DNA from: Pseudobdellovibrionaceae bacterium | GTDB taxonomy: Bacteria; Bdellovibrionota; Bdellovibrionia; Bdellovibrionales; UBA1609 | NCBI GenBank assembly: GCA_015163855.1 | Contig: JAAOIK010000011.1 | Location: forward strand, 1-50,828 | Direction of reading: 5' to 3' | Length of the DNA: 50,828 bases | Part shown: one piece after another, positions 36,048 through 44,493 of the stretch | Layout of the letters: every line of letters begins with the position of its first letter | How positions within the stretch are numbered: the first letter of the stretch is position 1 | The notes under the pieces: generated by a model | Databases searched by the model: none | Told to the model about the DNA's origin: nothing | The model's input: the letters and a program-made list of their open reading frames with translations, nothing else | Program-made: the position numbers and the translations under genes

Positions 36048-36506
36048 ATGGATATTCAATCACATATTCGATCTAATAATATTAATGGGGAACTAAACAT
36101 TGTTCCTTTCATTGATTTATTAAGTGTTTTAATTATTTTTTTATTGTTTACTTCTGTATGGTCTCAACTATCTATGATAGAGCTAGGCAGCTCTATTCAT
36201 GGTAAACAAACAGAAAGCAACGCTAAGAATATAAAAAATAAATCCAGTTTAAGTTTGTCGGTTTTAAAAAAAGGATATTTATTACGCTTTTCTGGAAAAA
36301 GCATATTTATTTCTAAAAAAAATGGAGAATACGATAGTGTAAGGTTAAAATCTTTATTAAAAAACTATAAAAAGAAATTTCCAAAACAAGTAACGGTAGC
36401 GATTAGTATGCCTAATCAATTAGAATATCGATTTTTGGTAGAAGCTATGGATTACTTGTTATCAGAAAACTTATCTAACCTAACTATTTCTGCCGAAGCA
36501 TTTTAA
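36048..36506 (+). CDS. ExbD/TolR-family protein 1 (AglS/AglQ-like)
   Basis: 152 residues with one N-terminal membrane helix after about 15 residues. The proton-carrying aspartate of the family is Asp23 in NIVPFIDLLSVLIIFLLF. The periplasmic part (50-152) ends with the typical strand-helix pattern YRFLVEAMDYLLSENLSNLTI. It acts with the TolQ-like ring protein. Two such genes in tandem also occur in AglRQS, where both are needed. Confidence 0.92.
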   Translation: MDIQSHIRSNNINGELNIVPFIDLLSVLIIFLLFTSVWSQLSMIELGSSIHGKQTESNAKNIKNKSSLSLSVLKKGYLLRFSGKSIFISKKNGEYDSVRLKSLLKNYKKKFPKQVTVAISMPNQLEYRFLVEAMDYLLSENLSNLTISAEAF

Positions 36507-36529
36507 TATTAACTGAAGGGAGTTGCGCT

Positions 36530-37039
36530 ATGCCAATACATGTTCCAGGTTATAGAAGCCAAAAATTACAAGCTAATAAAGAAGAAATTAAAAGCACTTT
36601 GTCTTTAACTCCTTTAATTGATTTGTTTGTAGTTCTAGCTGCTTTTTTATTACAGCAGTTTTTGCAAAATGGCGAAGCAGTAGAGCTTCAAGATAGTGTA
36701 GCCTTACCTCAAGCTAGTATAGTAAAGCCTTTAAGGCCTTCTTTGGTTATAGTTTTATCTAAAGAAAAAATTGCAGTAAATAATACAAAAGTAGCCACTT
36801 TTGATGATTTAAAAAACCAAAAACAATGGATATTTGCTCCCTTACTAAAGGCTTTAAAAAAAGAAATTGTCTTAACTAAAGAAAAAGACAGCAAAAAAGC
36901 AAATAATAATATTAAAGTTACTATTCAGGCAGATAAAGATATAGACTTTTTATCTATTAAAAAAATTATGTATACCATTACCGAATCTGGATTAAGTGAA
37001 ATGAGTTTTGCTGTAATTAAAAAAATAGAAAATAAATAA
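36530..37039 (+). CDS. ExbD/TolR-family protein 2
   Basis: 169 residues, single membrane helix with the conserved Asp31 in LTPLIDLFVVLAAFLLQQF. The periplasmic domain ends with IDFLSIKKIMYTITESGLSEMSF, the family pattern. It is preceded by GAAGGGAG. It is only loosely similar to the first ExbD-type protein, so the motor probably uses two different peptidoglycan-side subunits rather than a homodimer. Confidence 0.92.
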   Translation: MPIHVPGYRSQKLQANKEEIKSTLSLTPLIDLFVVLAAFLLQQFLQNGEAVELQDSVALPQASIVKPLRPSLVIVLSKEKIAVNNTKVATFDDLKNQKQWIFAPLLKALKKEIVLTKEKDSKKANNNIKVTIQADKDIDFLSIKKIMYTITESGLSEMSFAVIKKIENK

Positions 37040-37049
37040 CTTTCTTTTA

Positions 37050-37904
37050 ATGAAAAAATTTTCTGGCCTTTTTATATCTGTTGGCATATTTTGTGTTTTT
37101 TTGTGGAGTATTTTTTATTTACTAGAAGAGCGAAAAAACTCTTGGAATATTGTTATTAAACAAATAACTCACGACAAAGTAATTACATCTATCGAAGGCT
37201 TTAGTGCCTTTAGAAAGTACAAAACATATTTAGTGTCGGTGTTGGCAAAAACAGCTATAGAGAATGATAGTAATGAAAACAGGCGCTGGGTATTAAAAGA
37301 TATTACATTAACTGTAAAGTGGATTGCAAAATCTAAAGCCTTAAAGCCTAAAGTGTTAATTTTAAAATCGCAATCTGCAATTTTTGATAAAAGCATAGGC
37401 TTACTAAGATTTACGGATACGGCTTATATCAGTTTTTCTAAATACAATGTAGAAGTACAAGATTTGCAATATGACTTTAAAACTTCGCAGTTATTTAGCA
37501 ACACAAAGGTGGCAATTAAAAGTAATACTTTTTACATTACATCTAAAGGTTTAAAACTTAATTTAACCCCTTTACAAATAAAATTATTTTCAAAAGTAAA
37601 GTTGCAATTTACCAATCAACTTTCCGGAAGCAGTATTACATCAGAAAAGCTAAGTTATAATTTTAAAGATCATTTTGTATTTAATAAACAAGTAAAAATT
37701 ATTCATAAAGCTTATAAAAGTTTTTCTAATCAATTAATTTTTAATAATTCTAAAGAACAACTACAATATGCCTTAAAGGGAAATGTATCTATATTTATTG
37801 GAGGGCATAACTTTAAGGGGCAAATGATTTTATTTAACCCAATAGACCAAAGTATAGAAATTAAAAAAGGAAAAATTCAAGTAGATGAAAGTTTAAATTT
37901 TTAA
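37050..37904 (+). CDS. lptC: LptC-like LPS export protein, enlarged, possibly including an LptA-type domain
   Basis: 284 residues with one N-terminal membrane helix (about 7-24), then almost wholly beta-strand sequence. The first part (to about 190) fits the LptC jellyroll; segments such as ITSEKLSYNFKDHFVFNKQVKI and LKGNVSIFIGGHNFKGQMIL resemble the repeated strands of the LptA/OstA fold. LptC is usually near 190 residues. No separate lptA precedes lptB here, whereas the common order is lptC-lptA-lptB-rpoN. A fused periplasmic bridge is plausible but needs structure prediction. Its start is 11 bases after the motor genes. Confidence 0.7.
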   Translation: MKKFSGLFISVGIFCVFLWSIFYLLEERKNSWNIVIKQITHDKVITSIEGFSAFRKYKTYLVSVLAKTAIENDSNENRRWVLKDITLTVKWIAKSKALKPKVLILKSQSAIFDKSIGLLRFTDTAYISFSKYNVEVQDLQYDFKTSQLFSNTKVAIKSNTFYITSKGLKLNLTPLQIKLFSKVKLQFTNQLSGSSITSEKLSYNFKDHFVFNKQVKIIHKAYKSFSNQLIFNNSKEQLQYALKGNVSIFIGGHNFKGQMILFNPIDQSIEIKKGKIQVDESLNF

Positions 37905-37946
37905 AGATTACTGTTGTGATAGATAATAGTTTGCTAAGCTAAAATA

Positions 37947-38669
37947 GTGTTTACTTTAAAAGTACAAAATATATCTAAATCTATAAAAAAAATTAATATT
38001 CTTTCTGACATATCTTTTAAATTAGAAAGTGGAAAAATATTAGGTCTGTTAGGGCCCAACGGGTCTGGAAAAACCACTTCATTTTATTCGGCACTAGGCT
38101 TAATCTCCATAGATGCTGGGCAGATTTTATTAAATGACGAAGACATCACTCATATTCCTTTTTACAAAAGAGCAAAAAAAGGTTTAATTTATTTGCCTCA
38201 AGAACCCAGTGTTTTTGCCGAGTTAAGCGTTAAAGATAATTTAAAAATTGTTTTAGAGTCTAAAAAGCTGTCTCGCATTGAAACACACGAAAAATTAGAA
38301 GGCCTTTTAAAGGAATTTGGTTTATTAGCTAGCATAGGCAAGAAAGCTTACCAATTGTCGGGGGGAGAGCGTCGTAGGCTTGAAATTGCACGGTGTTTAG
38401 CTTTGGACCCTAAATTCTTATTTTTAGATGAGCCTTTTGCTGGACTAGACCCTGTGGTGATTTTAGAAATTAAAAGTTTTTTAGAAAATATCCGAACTAA
38501 AGGTGTAGGGATTCTTATTACGGACCATAATGTACAAGAGACGCTTAAAATATGTGACTCTGTTGTAGTGTTAAGAAACGGAAAAGTAATTGCCTCGGGC
38601 TTAGTAGAAGATGTTGCAAAAATAGAAGAGGTAAAGGAATTTTACTTAGGATCTAATTTTCGCCTATAA
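37947..38669 (+). CDS. lptB: LPS export ABC transporter ATP-binding protein
   Basis: The cytoplasmic ATPase that powers LPS extraction from the inner membrane. It has Walker A GPNGSGKT (36-43), YLPQEPSVFAELSVKDNL (Q-loop region, typical of LptB), signature LSGGERRRLEIARCLA, Walker B FLFLDEPFAGLDP and the switch His in LITDHNVQETL. The length of 240 is normal. Translation starts at GTG with no good ribosome site. The position between the LptC-like gene and rpoN is the classic lpt arrangement and supports the name over other ABC proteins. Confidence 0.95.
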   Translation: MFTLKVQNISKSIKKINILSDISFKLESGKILGLLGPNGSGKTTSFYSALGLISIDAGQILLNDEDITHIPFYKRAKKGLIYLPQEPSVFAELSVKDNLKIVLESKKLSRIETHEKLEGLLKEFGLLASIGKKAYQLSGGERRRLEIARCLALDPKFLFLDEPFAGLDPVVILEIKSFLENIRTKGVGILITDHNVQETLKICDSVVVLRNGKVIASGLVEDVAKIEEVKEFYLGSNFRL

Positions 38670-38681
38670 AATAGCGAAAAT
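38656..38681 (+). promoter_or_regulatory. Hairpin across the lptB stop, upstream of rpoN
   Basis: ATTTTCG and CTAT pair with ATAG and CGAAAAT around an AAA loop, with one bulged C, giving about an 11-base stem that includes the lptB stop codon. It could attenuate transcription or protect the lptB 3' end before rpoN, which has its own good ribosome site (GAGGAG). Confidence 0.4.
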
Positions 38682-38716
38682 AGATTTAAGTAAAACAACC
38701 TAACGAGGAGATTGAT

Positions 38717-40135
38717 ATGTCACAAAAATTAAAAATGTCTATGAAGTTGTCCCAACAACTTAAAATGAGCCCACAGTTGCAGCAAGCCATTAAGTTACTA
38801 CAAGTATCTAGGTTAGAGCTAGCTTCTTCTATTCAAAATGAATTAGTAAATAACCCTTTATTAGAAGAAATGGTAGAAACCATTGACCCCGAAGAGGCAA
38901 GTAGAAAAAAAGAAAGTGTAGAGTCGGATTCTAATTTAGAAGAGTTAGGTGATGTTTCTGATTTTGAAACTGGAGCAAACTCTGATTTAGATTGGAGAAA
39001 ACTAAACAAATCGGTTTTAGCTTTGTCTATGCAAGGAAAAGATGACTTAAATTATGAGCAAATATTAAGTAAGTCAGTTAGTTTGGCAGAACATTTAGAG
39101 TGGCAGGTGCAGGTATCTATATTAGATAAGGAGCAAAAAGAATTAGCTTATTTATTAATAGACTCTATTGATGATGATGGATACTTAAGTACGGCTTTAG
39201 AAGAAATATCTAAAAGCAGTGATGTAGATTTAGAAGATCTAGAAGAAGTGCTGCTACATATTCAAGAAATGGACCCTCCTGGAGTGGGAGCAAGAAACTT
39301 GCAAGAAAGTTTAATTTTACAAGCGAAACATCATCAAGAAGATACTCCAGATATTTTAAATATTATTAACAATCACTTTTCTGATTTAGAAAAAAAAGAT
39401 TTTAAAGCCATAGCGCAAGCATTAAACTATGATGTTAAATTAACTAAAGAGCTGTGTGAAATTATTTTAAATTTTTCGCCACAGCCAGGACAGGCCTTTA
39501 CTGTTACCTCGGCAGGGACTTATGTTAGTCCAGATATTTATATTGCTAAAAATGCAGAAGAGTATGTGATTTTTTTAAACCAAGAGGGGTTGCCCAGTTT
39601 GCAAATTTCTCCTTCCTATAAGGATTGGAAAAATGATAAAAAAATGAAGTCGTATGTAGACGAAAAATTTAAGTCAGCAGTTTGGATTATTCGCTCGTTA
39701 TACCAGCGACAAAAAACTATATATAGAGTAACCGAATGCATTTTAAAAAGACAGTTAGATTTTTTTGAAAAAGGACCAGAATATTTAAAGCCTATGATTT
39801 TAAAAGATGTATCTCAAGAAATTGATGTACATGAATCTACAGTAAGTCGTGTTGTAAGTAATAAGTATGTGCATACTCCAAGGGGCTTATTATCTTTAAA
39901 ATATTTTTTTAATTCTGCAGTAGCTTGTACTGATGGTAAATTAATTTCTAGTGCTTCGGTAAAAACAAAAATTAAAAAAATCATTGCTAAAGAAGATCCT
40001 GCGCGACCTTTTTCTGATCAAAAGTTAACTAAATATTTAGAAACAGAGGGTATTCAAGTAGCGCGAAGAACTGTTGCTAAATATAGAGAGCTATTAAAAA
40101 TTTCACCGGCCTCTAAAAGAAAGAAAAGTGCTTAA
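38717..40135 (+). CDS. rpoN: RNA polymerase sigma-54 factor
   Basis: 472 residues. The N-terminal activator-interacting region is Gln/Leu-rich (LSQQLKMSPQLQQAIKLLQ, with NPLLEE). An acidic linker follows at about 57-95. The core-binding domain contains DDDGYL and DPPGVGARNLQESL. The DNA-binding part has HESTVSRVVSNKYVHTPRG and the RpoN box ARRTVAKYRE near the C-terminus. It partners with the two AAA+ activators at 12-13.4 kb and 21.9-23.2 kb. Four bases separate it from the amidase gene. Confidence 0.97.
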   Translation: MSQKLKMSMKLSQQLKMSPQLQQAIKLLQVSRLELASSIQNELVNNPLLEEMVETIDPEEASRKKESVESDSNLEELGDVSDFETGANSDLDWRKLNKSVLALSMQGKDDLNYEQILSKSVSLAEHLEWQVQVSILDKEQKELAYLLIDSIDDDGYLSTALEEISKSSDVDLEDLEEVLLHIQEMDPPGVGARNLQESLILQAKHHQEDTPDILNIINNHFSDLEKKDFKAIAQALNYDVKLTKELCEIILNFSPQPGQAFTVTSAGTYVSPDIYIAKNAEEYVIFLNQEGLPSLQISPSYKDWKNDKKMKSYVDEKFKSAVWIIRSLYQRQKTIYRVTECILKRQLDFFEKGPEYLKPMILKDVSQEIDVHESTVSRVVSNKYVHTPRGLLSLKYFFNSAVACTDGKLISSASVKTKIKKIIAKEDPARPFSDQKLTKYLETEGIQVARRTVAKYRELLKISPASKRKKSA

Positions 40136-40139
40136 ATAA

Positions 40140-40778
40140 ATGCTAATTAACTGCGAGCATCTATCTCCTAATTTTGACAACAGGGAGATGGATGCACACT
40201 TTATAATTCTTCATTATACGGCTTGTTCGTTAAAGGAAGCCTTAAATATTTTTTTAGATCCTAAAGCAAAAGTTTCTGCACATTTCATTATTGACACAGA
40301 TGGAACAATCTATAACTGTGTTCCTGTTAATAAAATAGCTTGGCACTCTGGAAAAAGCCGCTTTTGTGATCATAAGGGTAAGAAGTGGGAAAGCTTTAAT
40401 GATTTTTCTATTGGTATTGAGCTGGTTAATTTTAATGGAAATTTGCTACCTTACTCAAAGTTACAGTATCAAAGCTTATTTATGCTAGTTAAACATTTAC
40501 AAAAAAAACACCCTCTATTAAATGATCCCGACCACATATTAGGGCATGAACATATTGCTGGCTTTCGAGGAAAAGCAGACCCAGGTTATTTGTTTGATTG
40601 GAAGCAGTTATTTTCTACCTGCTATTCAAAGCAATCAAGCTTTCCTAGAGAGGCTGTTATCAGTAGTAGTTTGTTAGAAAAATATACAAAGCAGTTAGTT
40701 TTAAAAAAAGATACAGATATTAATTTTAAAAATTTAAATTTGGTTTTAGAAAAAGATATTTTGGAAAACAAAAAATAA
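40140..40778 (+). CDS. AmpD-like N-acetylmuramoyl-L-alanine amidase
   Basis: 212 residues, amidase_2 fold. Likely zinc ligands are His25 (FIILHYTA), His136 (ILGHEHIAG) and Asp147 (KADPGYLFDW), and a Glu in FSIGIELVNF supports catalysis. There is no signal peptide, so a cytoplasmic role in recycling anhydro-muropeptides (like AmpD) is more likely than wall hydrolysis. A C-terminal tail of about 45 residues beyond the domain is Lys/Asn-rich. It follows rpoN by four bases, so may be in its operon. Confidence 0.88.
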   Translation: MLINCEHLSPNFDNREMDAHFIILHYTACSLKEALNIFLDPKAKVSAHFIIDTDGTIYNCVPVNKIAWHSGKSRFCDHKGKKWESFNDFSIGIELVNFNGNLLPYSKLQYQSLFMLVKHLQKKHPLLNDPDHILGHEHIAGFRGKADPGYLFDWKQLFSTCYSKQSSFPREAVISSSLLEKYTKQLVLKKDTDINFKNLNLVLEKDILENKK

Positions 40779-40780
40779 GG

Positions 40781-40821
40781 TAGTAAAAAATAAAATAGCT
40801 TATCTATTTTTTATTCTACTA
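40781..40821. terminator. Convergent AT-rich terminator hairpin
   Basis: Arms 40781-40798 and 40804-40821 pair at 15 of 18 positions around a five-base loop, between the amidase gene and the convergent rluD-like gene. The right arm includes the rluD stop codon. A- and T-runs on both sides suit bidirectional termination. Confidence 0.6.
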
Positions 40822-41896
40822 AGTTACAAAATTCCAAAGCTTTCATTAAGTCTTTTAAATTTTCTGGAACACCTATTTTAAACCGTAGTTCTTTTTTGCT
40901 TACAGGGTGGACAAAGCCTAGTTCGTAAGCGCACAAAGCCAGCCTGTCTAAATTTTTTATTAAATTTTGCATAGGTATATCTGCAACAGACTTCCATCGA
41001 TTAGACCTTCCGTACAAAGTATCACCCAATATAGAGTTTCCCTTTTCTGACATATGCACTCTAATTTGATGAGTGCGGCCTGTTTGCAATTGACACTCCA
41101 CTAAACTAACTCCACAAGCATGTTCTTTTAGCATTTTGTAATGAGTAATGGCTTGCTTAGCATTAGTCTTTTTATTCTTTAGTGTGCTTTGTTCTTTATC
41201 GGTCTGGATTAAAGAGGTTACTAGGGGTGAATCATTAGAAACTACCGCCATACTGTTTTTAATATTTTTAGTAATGCTAGCAAATTTTTTTCGGTTTCTA
41301 GGGTCTCGTTTTAACCAGCTAATAATACTGCCTTGAGGAGGGTAGGCTTGACCAAAAACTAAAGCCCAGTACTTTCTATGAGTGGTTTTATTTTTAAATT
41401 GCTCGGCTAAAAAAGCATGGCTTTTATTATTTTTTGCAATCACTAATAAACCACTAGTTTGTAAATCAATACGGTGAACAATACCGGGCCGCTCTTCATT
41501 AAAACCCATGGATAAAGAATGGCAGTGGTGTAGTAATAAATTAACTAAAGTGTGTTTTTGATGTCCTATGGAGGGGTGCACAGCAATTCCAGAGGCTTTA
41601 TTAATTACCGCGAGATGTTCGTCTTCAAAAATTATATCTATGTCAGCATTCCAAGGTTGCAAGTGGGTTTCTTTTTGTTGTAGAGGTATTTGAACAATAA
41701 GGATGTCGTTTTTTTTAACAGTATATGCAGTTTTTAATACTTTTTTGGTTTGTTGATGCACCACAGAGTCATTTTTTATTATTTTTTGTGACAAAGTTCT
41801 AGAGTCTATTTCGGGTAAATTGCTAATAAAAACATCTAGTCGTAACCCAACATCTGTATCTTTTACGCTTACGATAATTTCTTTTGTTTGTGCCAT
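40811..41896 (-). CDS. rluD: RluD-family large-subunit rRNA pseudouridine synthase
   Basis: 361 residues. An N-terminal S4 RNA-binding domain (about 17-65) precedes the RluA/RluD catalytic domain, with VINKASGIAVHP and the catalytic Asp144 in HRIDLQTSG. Most relatives read HRLDKDTSG, so Lys is replaced by Leu, while the Asp is kept. QTGRTHQIRVHM and LCAYELGFVHP are also family blocks. A 35-residue Lys/Ser/Thr-rich insert (about 211-246) interrupts the region before AITHYKML. It is the last gene of the minus-strand run, one base from tsaB. RluC or RluA specificity cannot be excluded. Confidence 0.87.
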   Translation of the reverse strand: MAQTKEIIVSVKDTDVGLRLDVFISNLPEIDSRTLSQKIIKNDSVVHQQTKKVLKTAYTVKKNDILIVQIPLQQKETHLQPWNADIDIIFEDEHLAVINKASGIAVHPSIGHQKHTLVNLLLHHCHSLSMGFNEERPGIVHRIDLQTSGLLVIAKNNKSHAFLAEQFKNKTTHRKYWALVFGQAYPPQGSIISWLKRDPRNRKKFASITKNIKNSMAVVSNDSPLVTSLIQTDKEQSTLKNKKTNAKQAITHYKMLKEHACGVSLVECQLQTGRTHQIRVHMSEKGNSILGDTLYGRSNRWKSVADIPMQNLIKNLDRLALCAYELGFVHPVSKKELRFKIGVPENLKDLMKALEFCNLVE

Positions 41897-41897
41897 A

Positions 41898-42695
41898 TTA
41901 TTTTTTACTATGTAAAAGCTCTTCTGCAGAGGAGCTTCTAATATACAAGGGTAATAGATTTTTCCAGTTTAGTGTATTTTTTTGTTTTTCAGAGCTTTGT
42001 AAAAATAACTCTACCATAGTTAAAGAGCAAGGGTGGGTAATTTTAGGATAAATTTTTAGCTTTTTTTTAAAAGTATTAGAAAAATACTGTTGAAATAAAG
42101 GGTAGGCGTCTCCTGAAACATGCCAAAGCTCTATATTATGTAAACTTAGCAGTGTTTCTAGCTCATTATAATTAACGACTTGTTTTTTTAAAATAGACTT
42201 AAAATCAAAAACTGTATAGGCAGCTAAATATATTTTTTTGCTAAAAGCGTGAATTAAGGGAAGCAAAGCTTCTTTGGGTTGATTTGGAGTTAAGGGAAGT
42301 GCTGTTTTTTTGGAGGGATTTTTTTCTGTTTTTAATTCTTGTTTTTTAGCAAGGTCGCTTTTATTTTTTTGTGCTAAACTTTCTAAAGAACTAACTGCAA
42401 CCAAAGGAATATTTAAACTAAAAGACAGGCTTTTTACAAAATTAGCACTTACTCTAATGCCAGTAAAGCTGCCAGGCCCAACACCACAAATAATTAATTG
42501 CAACTGATTTAAAGTTACTTTTGCTTCTTTTAGGGCCTCTTGAAAGAAGACGGTAATAACTTCGGAGTGTGAATATTTTTGTTCTTTATTACTTATCCAT
42601 TGTTTGTGTGACAAACAGTGATAAGTATTTTTTTCCACTTGCACAATGCTAAGGCTGCCATAAGAAGAACTGGTATCTACAGATAATAAAAGCAT
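41898..42695 (-). CDS. tsaB: tRNA t6A biosynthesis protein TsaB
   Basis: Scaffold partner of TsaD in making N6-threonylcarbamoyladenosine on tRNA. The ASKHA-type start LLLSVDTSSSYGSLSI and GVGPGSFTGIRVSANFVKSLSF are diagnostic. Between SLESLAQK and the next conserved strand (KIYLAAYTVFDF) there is a Lys/Pro-rich insert of about 35 residues (109-143) not seen in typical members. It lies 12 bases from rseP and one base from the rluD-like gene. tsaD and tsaE are not in the window. Confidence 0.92.
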   Translation of the reverse strand: MLLLSVDTSSSYGSLSIVQVEKNTYHCLSHKQWISNKEQKYSHSEVITVFFQEALKEAKVTLNQLQLIICGVGPGSFTGIRVSANFVKSLSFSLNIPLVAVSSLESLAQKNKSDLAKKQELKTEKNPSKKTALPLTPNQPKEALLPLIHAFSKKIYLAAYTVFDFKSILKKQVVNYNELETLLSLHNIELWHVSGDAYPLFQQYFSNTFKKKLKIYPKITHPCSLTMVELFLQSSEKQKNTLNWKNLLPLYIRSSSAEELLHSKK

Positions 42696-42707
42696 AAAAA
42701 TATTTTT

Positions 42708-44450
42708 TTATAAAAAGCGCATAACATCATTGAATAAAGCATAAAGCATTAAACTCATTAGTAATACAAAGCCAACCCCTTGAGCAATCTCTATTTTACG
42801 CAAGCTTATTTTTTTGCCTCCACGAATAACCTCTATTATATAAATAAACAGGTGTCCACCATCTAATACGGGGATAGGCATTAAGTTTAATAAAAACAAG
42901 TTAATAGAAATAATAGCCATTAATCTAAAAAAGGCATACCAGCCCACCTCTAAAGAATCTTTTGCCATTTTACCAATGCTTAAAACTCCGGCTAAGTTTT
43001 TTGAAGACACTTTATTTTGAAACATACGAGCTACGCTTAACATAGTTAGCTTGGTCCACCGCATGGATTCCGACCAACCATAACTAATAACATTCCATAA
43101 ACCAGTTACTTTTCTAGAGGTGAAGTTTATATTTAGCTCTAGCAGGGGAGCAATGCCCACCATAAATCGAGTTTCTGTTTCTCCCGTGGGCAAATTTATT
43201 TTTGTTGCCTTAGGGCTAATCGTGGTGTGTTTTAATTGATTACCTCTAATAAACTGTACAGATAAAGGCTTTTGTCCTTTTTTAAAGGATTTAATTATTT
43301 TTGGAGCATCTTCCCAGCGATTTAACGCTATGTTGTTGATACTAAATAATTTATCAGTGGCTTTTAATCCGGCTTTTTGAGCGGGGCTATTTGCACTAAC
43401 TAAACCTAAGCATAAGGAGCAGGGAGTCACTTGTAATGCGTTAAAAATGTTTTCGGTATTAATTTTATTTCGTGCAGTTTTTTTAGCAATAGCACTTAGC
43501 AAAGATGTTTTTTTTATTAAAAGCCTGCTTGGTACAGGTGGTAATTGTAAATTAAAAGCGGCAACGCCTCTTTCTGTTTTTAAGCTAATATTTTTTGTGT
43601 TGCTAAGTATTAGAGTTACTAATTCTTGTTTTAACTCCCATAAATATTTAATCGGCTTTTCATTAATGGCAACTATTTTTATAATGTGTAGTGGGTTTTT
43701 TTTCGTTTTTGCAGAGTTTATTAAAGTAAATAGGGGGGAGGTTTTTTTTACCCATATAATAGGGCTTTGTGCAGTAAAGTGTACCCCCTTTAATAAACCC
43801 ACTTTTTCTTTTTCCGCTACGGGGTTGGGGTTTTGAACTTCTGTGGGGGTAAAAATAATTTCTTTTTTAAAAGAGTTTTGGCGCTTAATGACAGCGGTGA
43901 TAGCTTGTTTAGGGTGGTGTTCTATATATTGTCTAATTTCTAAAAAGTTAGATACTTTTTTTTGATTTAAAGATAAAACTTTATCTCCAGATCGAAAACC
44001 GGCTTTATAGGCGGCAGACTGGTGTGGCACATCGCCTAAATTAGCGGCAGGCACTTGTTCGCCAAAATAGCCTAAGCCTGAAAAAAGAAAAGCGGCTAAA
44101 AATAAATTCATTAAAGGGCCAGCTAGTACAATGGCAATTCTTTGATAAACATTTTTGTGAGTAAAAGCAAGATGCTTACTGCTTTCTGGTATTTCTGTTC
44201 CAGGAGCTTCGCCATACATTTTTACATAACCACCTAAGGGGATAAGCGATAGGCAGTAACAAGTGTCGCCTTTGGTATATTGTAAAATCTTTTTACCAAA
44301 GCCAAGACTAAAAACTTCTATTTTAACACCACAAAATTTAGCCACAATAAAGTGACCAAATTCGTGAATAAAAATTAAAACCCCTAAAAGTAAAATAAAA
44401 GGGCCAATGCTAGAAAACAAACCGACAACGCTATTAATAATAATATCCAT
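42708..44450 (-). CDS. rseP: Site-2 intramembrane zinc metalloprotease RseP, enlarged
   Basis: Cleaves transmembrane segments, typically anti-sigma factors, in the inner membrane. HEFGH (His29, Glu30, His33) and NLMPIPVLDGG (522-532) provide the zinc site. PDZ-like domains lie at about 135-205 and 340-415. Between them, residues about 225-310 hold a further PDZ-like segment (IIKIVAINEKPIKYLWELKQ). The total is 580 residues against roughly 450 for the usual protein. The neighbours uppS and cdsA are conventional, but dxr, often between cdsA and rseP, is absent. Confidence 0.93.
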   Translation of the reverse strand: MDIIINSVVGLFSSIGPFILLLGVLIFIHEFGHFIVAKFCGVKIEVFSLGFGKKILQYTKGDTCYCLSLIPLGGYVKMYGEAPGTEIPESSKHLAFTHKNVYQRIAIVLAGPLMNLFLAAFLFSGLGYFGEQVPAANLGDVPHQSAAYKAGFRSGDKVLSLNQKKVSNFLEIRQYIEHHPKQAITAVIKRQNSFKKEIIFTPTEVQNPNPVAEKEKVGLLKGVHFTAQSPIIWVKKTSPLFTLINSAKTKKNPLHIIKIVAINEKPIKYLWELKQELVTLILSNTKNISLKTERGVAAFNLQLPPVPSRLLIKKTSLLSAIAKKTARNKINTENIFNALQVTPCSLCLGLVSANSPAQKAGLKATDKLFSINNIALNRWEDAPKIIKSFKKGQKPLSVQFIRGNQLKHTTISPKATKINLPTGETETRFMVGIAPLLELNINFTSRKVTGLWNVISYGWSESMRWTKLTMLSVARMFQNKVSSKNLAGVLSIGKMAKDSLEVGWYAFFRLMAIISINLFLLNLMPIPVLDGGHLFIYIIEVIRGGKKISLRKIEIAQGVGFVLLMSLMLYALFNDVMRFL

Positions 44451-44493
44451 GATAATATTGTGTAGAAAAAAATAGATGGGGGCAACAGAGAAA

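Noticed and set aside
43447-43836. A 129-codon open frame on the plus strand inside rseP
   Set aside because: Antisense to a well-supported gene, with no ribosome site or recognisable domain; biased composition explains the lack of stops.
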